DNA of 17,394 nt from CAZCAQ01 sp964563965. Its GTDB lineage: Bacteria > Patescibacteriota > WWE3 > UBA101185 > UBA10185. The notes below the pieces were generated by a model that did not search any database, was not told the DNA's origin, and saw only the letters and a program-made list of their open reading frames with translations. Positions within the stretch are counted from its first letter, which is position 1. Each line of letters begins with the position of its first letter. The position numbers and the translations under genes were made by a program. This document shows, in pieces, positions 14,259 to 17,394 of this stretch. The DNA is taken from the NCBI GenBank assembly GCA_964563965.1, contig CAZLZI010000014.1, positions 1 to 17,394 on the forward strand, in the 5' to 3' direction.

Positions 14259-14264
14259 ACCTTA
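14259..14264 (-). promoter_or_regulatory. Possible weak -10 box of the YceI-like gene
   Basis: Reverse-strand TAAGGT, six bases (AGACTA), then ATG at 14252. Only the strongly conserved TAnnnT positions match, so this is tentative. Confidence 0.3.
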
Positions 14265-14301
14265 CCATAGATTAAGACTTTTTTAAAACTACTAATTGAT
14301 A

Positions 14302-14307
14302 TAGAAT
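14302..14307 (+). promoter_or_regulatory. -10 box of metG, leaderless spacing
   Basis: TAGAAT, seven bases, then ATG at 14315. No Shine-Dalgarno is present. TATAGA two bases earlier is an overlapping alternative. Confidence 0.5.
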
Positions 14308-14314
14308 CCATTCA

Positions 14315-15994
14315 ATGACTAGAAATATATACATTGGAGTGGCATGGCCTTATGTAAATGGTGATTTACACATCGGTCACTTAGCAGGTTACTTACTGCC
14401 TGCTGATATGTGTGCAAGATTTCATAGATTATGCGGGAATAAAGTATTGATGATTTCAGGCTCTGATTGTTTTGGAACACCAATTACACTTGAAGCGGAT
14501 AAGAAAAAAGTTTCTCCTGCTGAAATTGTTGACATGTATCATACTCGTGATGTTGATTTATTTTTAAATGTCTTAAACCTAACATATTCGCTCTATACAA
14601 AAACTGATCATCCTAATCACAAACAAGTTGTGCAAGCTGTGTTTTTACGACTCCTTGACCAAGGCTATATCTTTATTGATTCTACTAATCAGTACTATTC
14701 ACCAACTCAAGAGAGGTTTCTACCTGATAGATATGTTATTGGCATTTGTCCATTCTGTGAGACTACTGAAACACGAAGCGATCAATGTGATAATTGCGGT
14801 AAGCTAATTGCCACCGGCGAACTCAAAGAACCTATTAGTACTATTGAAAGAGCTCCTGTGATTGTAAAAGAAACTCAACACTACTTTTTAGATTGGCCCA
14901 AACTAGAAGCATTTCTAACTACTTATGTACAGGACAAGAGTAGCACTTGGAAAGATTGGATTAGACTTGGGACACAGGCTTGGTTAGTAGAAGGTCTTAA
15001 ACCTAGAGCTATAACAAGAGATATTGATTGGGGTGTCGAAATACCAACGGATAAAATACCAGCCCATATGCAACTTGAACATGCAACTGATAAAAGATTT
15101 TATGTGTGGTTTGATGCAGTTATTGGTTATCTATCCGGCTCAATCTTATGGGCCCAAGAATCAGGGGATGTTACTGCATGGCAGGAGTTTTGGTATGGGG
15201 ATAATTGTTATCATTATTATTTTATGGGTAAAGACAATTTAGTTTTTCACACACTATTTTGGCCAGGCCAGTTATATGGCTATGATAAAGCTCTGCACCT
15301 ACCAGATCTACCTAGTATAAATATGTTTCTTAATCTATCAGGTAAAAAGTTTTCTAAGAGTCGGAATGTAATGATTAACTCCCGTGACATTGTTGAAAAA
15401 TATGGTAATGATGCAGTGAGGTTTTACTTAACGCTTATTATGCCTGAAGTACGAGATGCGAGCTTTGATTGGCAAGACTTTGAAGAAAAAAACAATGGGA
15501 TTTTAGTTGCAAATATTGGCAACTTTATGCATAGGATATTAAGTATCGCCTATAAAGAAGACCTTGCATTTATTAAGTCTTTTAAAGTAGATGCAGAGCT
15601 TATGGTAAGAGTAGAACAAAGTCTTAACAAGTGTAGACAGTATTTAGATAAGTGTGAGTTTAAGCATTACCTTGATGAACTAATTCAACTGTCTTCAAGT
15701 GGTAATAAACTTGTGGACTCAGTTGAAATCTGGAAACTAAAAGACAAAGACATAAACAGTTATCATCAGAACATGGGTAATATTTTGTATTTAATATTAG
15801 CTTTAGGTTATTTACTCGAACCCGTAGTGCCGCATGCTATTGAGAACTTTAAAACTTTAGTGAGTGGTAAACCTCTTACTTGGGATGCGTCTTTTACCAC
15901 TGAACTTCACAGCCTCCTAACTACTCTAACCTTTTCTACCAAACCTACTCCCCTATTTACCAAGATTGATGTTAGTAGTGAGCTTGAGTCTTAA
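14315..15994 (+). CDS. metG: Methionyl-tRNA synthetase
   Basis: This 559-residue class I synthetase charges tRNA-Met with methionine using ATP. HIGH is at 19-22 (NGDLHIGHLAGY), the KMSKS-loop variant KFSKS at 345-349, and a zinc knuckle with C145, C148, C158 and C161 (CPFC...CDNC). The YVWFDAVIGYL segment (263-273) and the FMGKDN motif (303-308) are typical of the MetRS catalytic core. After the anticodon-binding helical domain it stops near residue 559; the C-terminal OB-fold tRNA-binding extension found in many bacterial enzymes is absent. Its last 23 bases overlap the facing photolyase gene tail to tail. As an essential housekeeping gene with an ATG seven bases after its -10 box, it is a good test of leaderless expression. 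Confidence 0.97.
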   Translation: MTRNIYIGVAWPYVNGDLHIGHLAGYLLPADMCARFHRLCGNKVLMISGSDCFGTPITLEADKKKVSPAEIVDMYHTRDVDLFLNVLNLTYSLYTKTDHPNHKQVVQAVFLRLLDQGYIFIDSTNQYYSPTQERFLPDRYVIGICPFCETTETRSDQCDNCGKLIATGELKEPISTIERAPVIVKETQHYFLDWPKLEAFLTTYVQDKSSTWKDWIRLGTQAWLVEGLKPRAITRDIDWGVEIPTDKIPAHMQLEHATDKRFYVWFDAVIGYLSGSILWAQESGDVTAWQEFWYGDNCYHYYFMGKDNLVFHTLFWPGQLYGYDKALHLPDLPSINMFLNLSGKKFSKSRNVMINSRDIVEKYGNDAVRFYLTLIMPEVRDASFDWQDFEEKNNGILVANIGNFMHRILSIAYKEDLAFIKSFKVDAELMVRVEQSLNKCRQYLDKCEFKHYLDELIQLSSSGNKLVDSVEIWKLKDKDINSYHQNMGNILYLILALGYLLEPVVPHAIENFKTLVSGKPLTWDASFTTELHSLLTTLTFSTKPTPLFTKIDVSSELES

Positions 15995-17276
15995 TATACT
16001 GCTCAACATCAAATTTCTTTTCTGCCCCACTTCTTGTCATTGGTCTAACTAACCCAAAGATAGGTTTTTCAAACCATGGCCTGTCATGCAATCCCCCCAA
16101 ACTCCACGAAATACCTACATAGCCATTTGGATCTCTACCATCAAGTTGATATTTATCATTTAGTAGAACCGCAATAGCATGGGAATCTTTAAAATCTCTT
16201 GTCCATTCAAGTATTTTCTTCGCCCAGTACATGCGTAAGTAGCCATGTAATCTGCCTCGCAGGACAAGCTCGTGCTGGCATGCGTTCCACAGACTGTCAT
16301 GTGTTGACCCGGTCTCAAACTCTTCAAGGTTATAGAGAAAGTCTCTTTTATCACTAAGATGTTTTGTGAGAGTTTTAATACCCCAGTCAGGAAAGCCTTG
16401 ATAGCTATCATACTTTTGATTATAGAAACAATAATTATCCGAGAGTTCTTTTCTAATAGTAAGTTGCTCACTAAAGGCAGCCTTACTTGCACTCGACGCG
16501 GAAGTTTTTACTACCTGTGATAATACGTATTGTGAGGAGAGCATACCAAAGTGCAGATATAAAGAGAGCTTAGATGTTCCATCTTTAACTGGATCATTTC
16601 TGTCTTGCGCATAAGTTTCTAATCTGTGTTCTAGAAATGATGCTAAGAGTTCTTTTGCTACTTGCTCGTCTGCATGTACTACTTCAACCTTTGGAAACTT
16701 GGTCCAGAGCTTTACTGCTGTGTTATATAGGTGTTTGTTAGTTTTAGGAAAGGGAGTAAGAAAGTCATCTAGTACCTTTGCATATTTAAGTCGAAATGTA
16801 TGTGCGCTATATTCTTGTTTTATGCTTACATATCTACAAGGAACTATGTTATGACTATCTACTTCGTGGAGCTGGATAGGGAAAGTTTTTAAGCTAGATA
16901 CTCGCGCTCTAGGTCCCTTTAAAGGTGAAAAGTCTACATACACATGACTCGGGCGGGTTGCATGTAAAAACTTCTCAAGATTTTCTTCAGTATTTTGAGT
17001 TAGTACTTTAAAATGAATATTAAGATCATACAAAGACCTAGCTACTGAATGTAATCCCGATACTACATGTGCAAAATTACGATCAGGCTGTGCTTGATAT
17101 TTCTTTAAAACTTCAAATACAACATAGAGCTCACTTTTAAGTTCGTCGGCTTTGTCTTTTGCAAATAGTAGACCCCAATTCTGATGTACTCGTAACTCTC
17201 TACTCATTATATAAATTACGGGGCCAATACTACCTTCTTGCCTTAGTAGTTGTGTTTCTCTGCGCTTATCAAGCAC
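15972..17276 (-). CDS. phr: Class II CPD photolyase (deoxyribodipyrimidine photo-lyase)
   Basis: Read from a GTG at 17276 this is 434 residues, close to the usual class II length. It repairs cyclobutane pyrimidine dimers using light and reduced FAD. The N-terminal Rossmann part has GPVIYIMSRELRVHQNWGLL (class II consensus: VVYWMSRDQRVxDNW). HNIVPC and EYSAHTFRLKY follow in the middle. The C-terminal FAD-binding part has HELVLRGRLHGYLRMYWAKK and DGRDPNGYVGISWSLGGLHD. An in-frame reading extends to a TTG at 17327, but its extra residues (VAKLLLNYLFTLYPLA) fit no photolyase. They overlap another gene's end in a second frame, whose stop falls two bases before the GTG. TATCCT also sits six bases before GTG. 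The exact start is inferred; the family is sure. Confidence 0.93.
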   Translation of the reverse strand: MLDKRRETQLLRQEGSIGPVIYIMSRELRVHQNWGLLFAKDKADELKSELYVVFEVLKKYQAQPDRNFAHVVSGLHSVARSLYDLNIHFKVLTQNTEENLEKFLHATRPSHVYVDFSPLKGPRARVSSLKTFPIQLHEVDSHNIVPCRYVSIKQEYSAHTFRLKYAKVLDDFLTPFPKTNKHLYNTAVKLWTKFPKVEVVHADEQVAKELLASFLEHRLETYAQDRNDPVKDGTSKLSLYLHFGMLSSQYVLSQVVKTSASSASKAAFSEQLTIRKELSDNYCFYNQKYDSYQGFPDWGIKTLTKHLSDKRDFLYNLEEFETGSTHDSLWNACQHELVLRGRLHGYLRMYWAKKILEWTRDFKDSHAIAVLLNDKYQLDGRDPNGYVGISWSLGGLHDRPWFEKPIFGLVRPMTRSGAEKKFDVEQYIKTQAHY

Positions 17277-17278
17277 GG

Positions 17279-17394
17279 CTAGAGGATAAAGAGTAAATAA
17301 GTAATTAAGAAGAAGTTTAGCCACCAACCTGTAAAAGATATTAGAAAACTTATAAGTACCTTAGTTTGTATTGCAGCTGGGAGTAGCGTTTTAA
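17279..17394 (-). CDS. C-terminal end of an unidentified membrane protein, cut by window edge
   Basis: On the reverse strand one frame is open from the right edge to a TAG at 17279-17281, giving 37 residues: KTLLPAAIQTKVLISFLI, then SFTGWWLNFFLITYLLFIL. It is strongly hydrophobic with a WW pair, like the last one or two helices of a polytopic membrane protein. I do not recognise the family. The stop lies two bases before the GTG start proposed for the photolyase, the kind of junction seen in operons. It could be chance in AT-rich DNA, since only 37 codons are visible. Confidence 0.45.
   Translation of the reverse strand, partial: KTLLPAAIQTKVLISFLISFTGWWLNFFLITYLLFIL

Noticed and set aside
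1..17394. CRISPR array, insertion sequence or prophage
   Set aside because: No spaced direct repeats, transposase, integrase or phage structural gene was seen; the only mobile-element hint is the tRNA-Gly repeat pair.

Overview
The window looks like part of a small, compact, AT-rich bacterial genome (roughly 35-40% G+C by eye). It was probably recovered from a member of the Candidate Phyla Radiation/Patescibacteria, with Saccharibacteria (TM7)-like lineages the best guess. That placement is inference: no 16S or other decisive marker is present. It rests on the very tight gene packing, the short synthetase without a C-terminal extension, and several membrane-anchored proteins of unknown role. 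All genes read well in the standard bacterial code.

Layout. The left edge (1-300) holds the start of a NYN-domain nuclease-like gene. After it come a tRNA-Arg/tRNA-Leu pair and then a long minus-strand block: a SplB-like radical SAM protein, a class-2-type dihydroorotate dehydrogenase with two unusual active-site positions, an MFS permease, a RING-less GIDE-domain membrane protein and a DUF1428 protein. From 5495 to about 6660 lies an accessory-looking stretch: 424 bp without a convincing gene, one P-loop kinase gene, and a 20/22-match direct repeat whose right copy includes the 3' end of tRNA-Gly. Beyond tRNA-Gly come minus-strand genes for META-domain and PH-SHOCT proteins, then thioredoxin reductase (+), a DUF4349 envelope protein (-), Mn-type superoxide dismutase (-), a GT2 glycosyltransferase overlapping an NDH-2 (+), an anchored DsbA-like protein (+), an anchored YceI protein (-), methionyl-tRNA synthetase (+) and a class II CPD photolyase (-). 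At the right edge is the C-terminal end of an unidentified membrane protein.

How the genes fit together. There is an oxygen/redox theme: thioredoxin reductase, superoxide dismutase, NDH-2, DsbA-like oxidoreductase, YceI, possibly a quinone-linked DHODH, and two proteins of UV/DNA-repair-related families. This suggests a cell that meets oxygen and light and has at least a minimal quinone-linked electron path.

The most striking pattern is regulatory. Most first genes of transcription units have a TATAAT, TAAAAT or TAGAAT box placed so that its last T is followed by exactly 6 or 7 bases and then the start codon. That puts the transcription start on or next to the A of ATG, i.e. leaderless mRNA. 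Only sodA and the DUF1428 gene show a clear Shine-Dalgarno sequence. The rule also decides starts: it moves the PH-SHOCT start to 8051 and fits a GTG start at 17276 for the photolyase.
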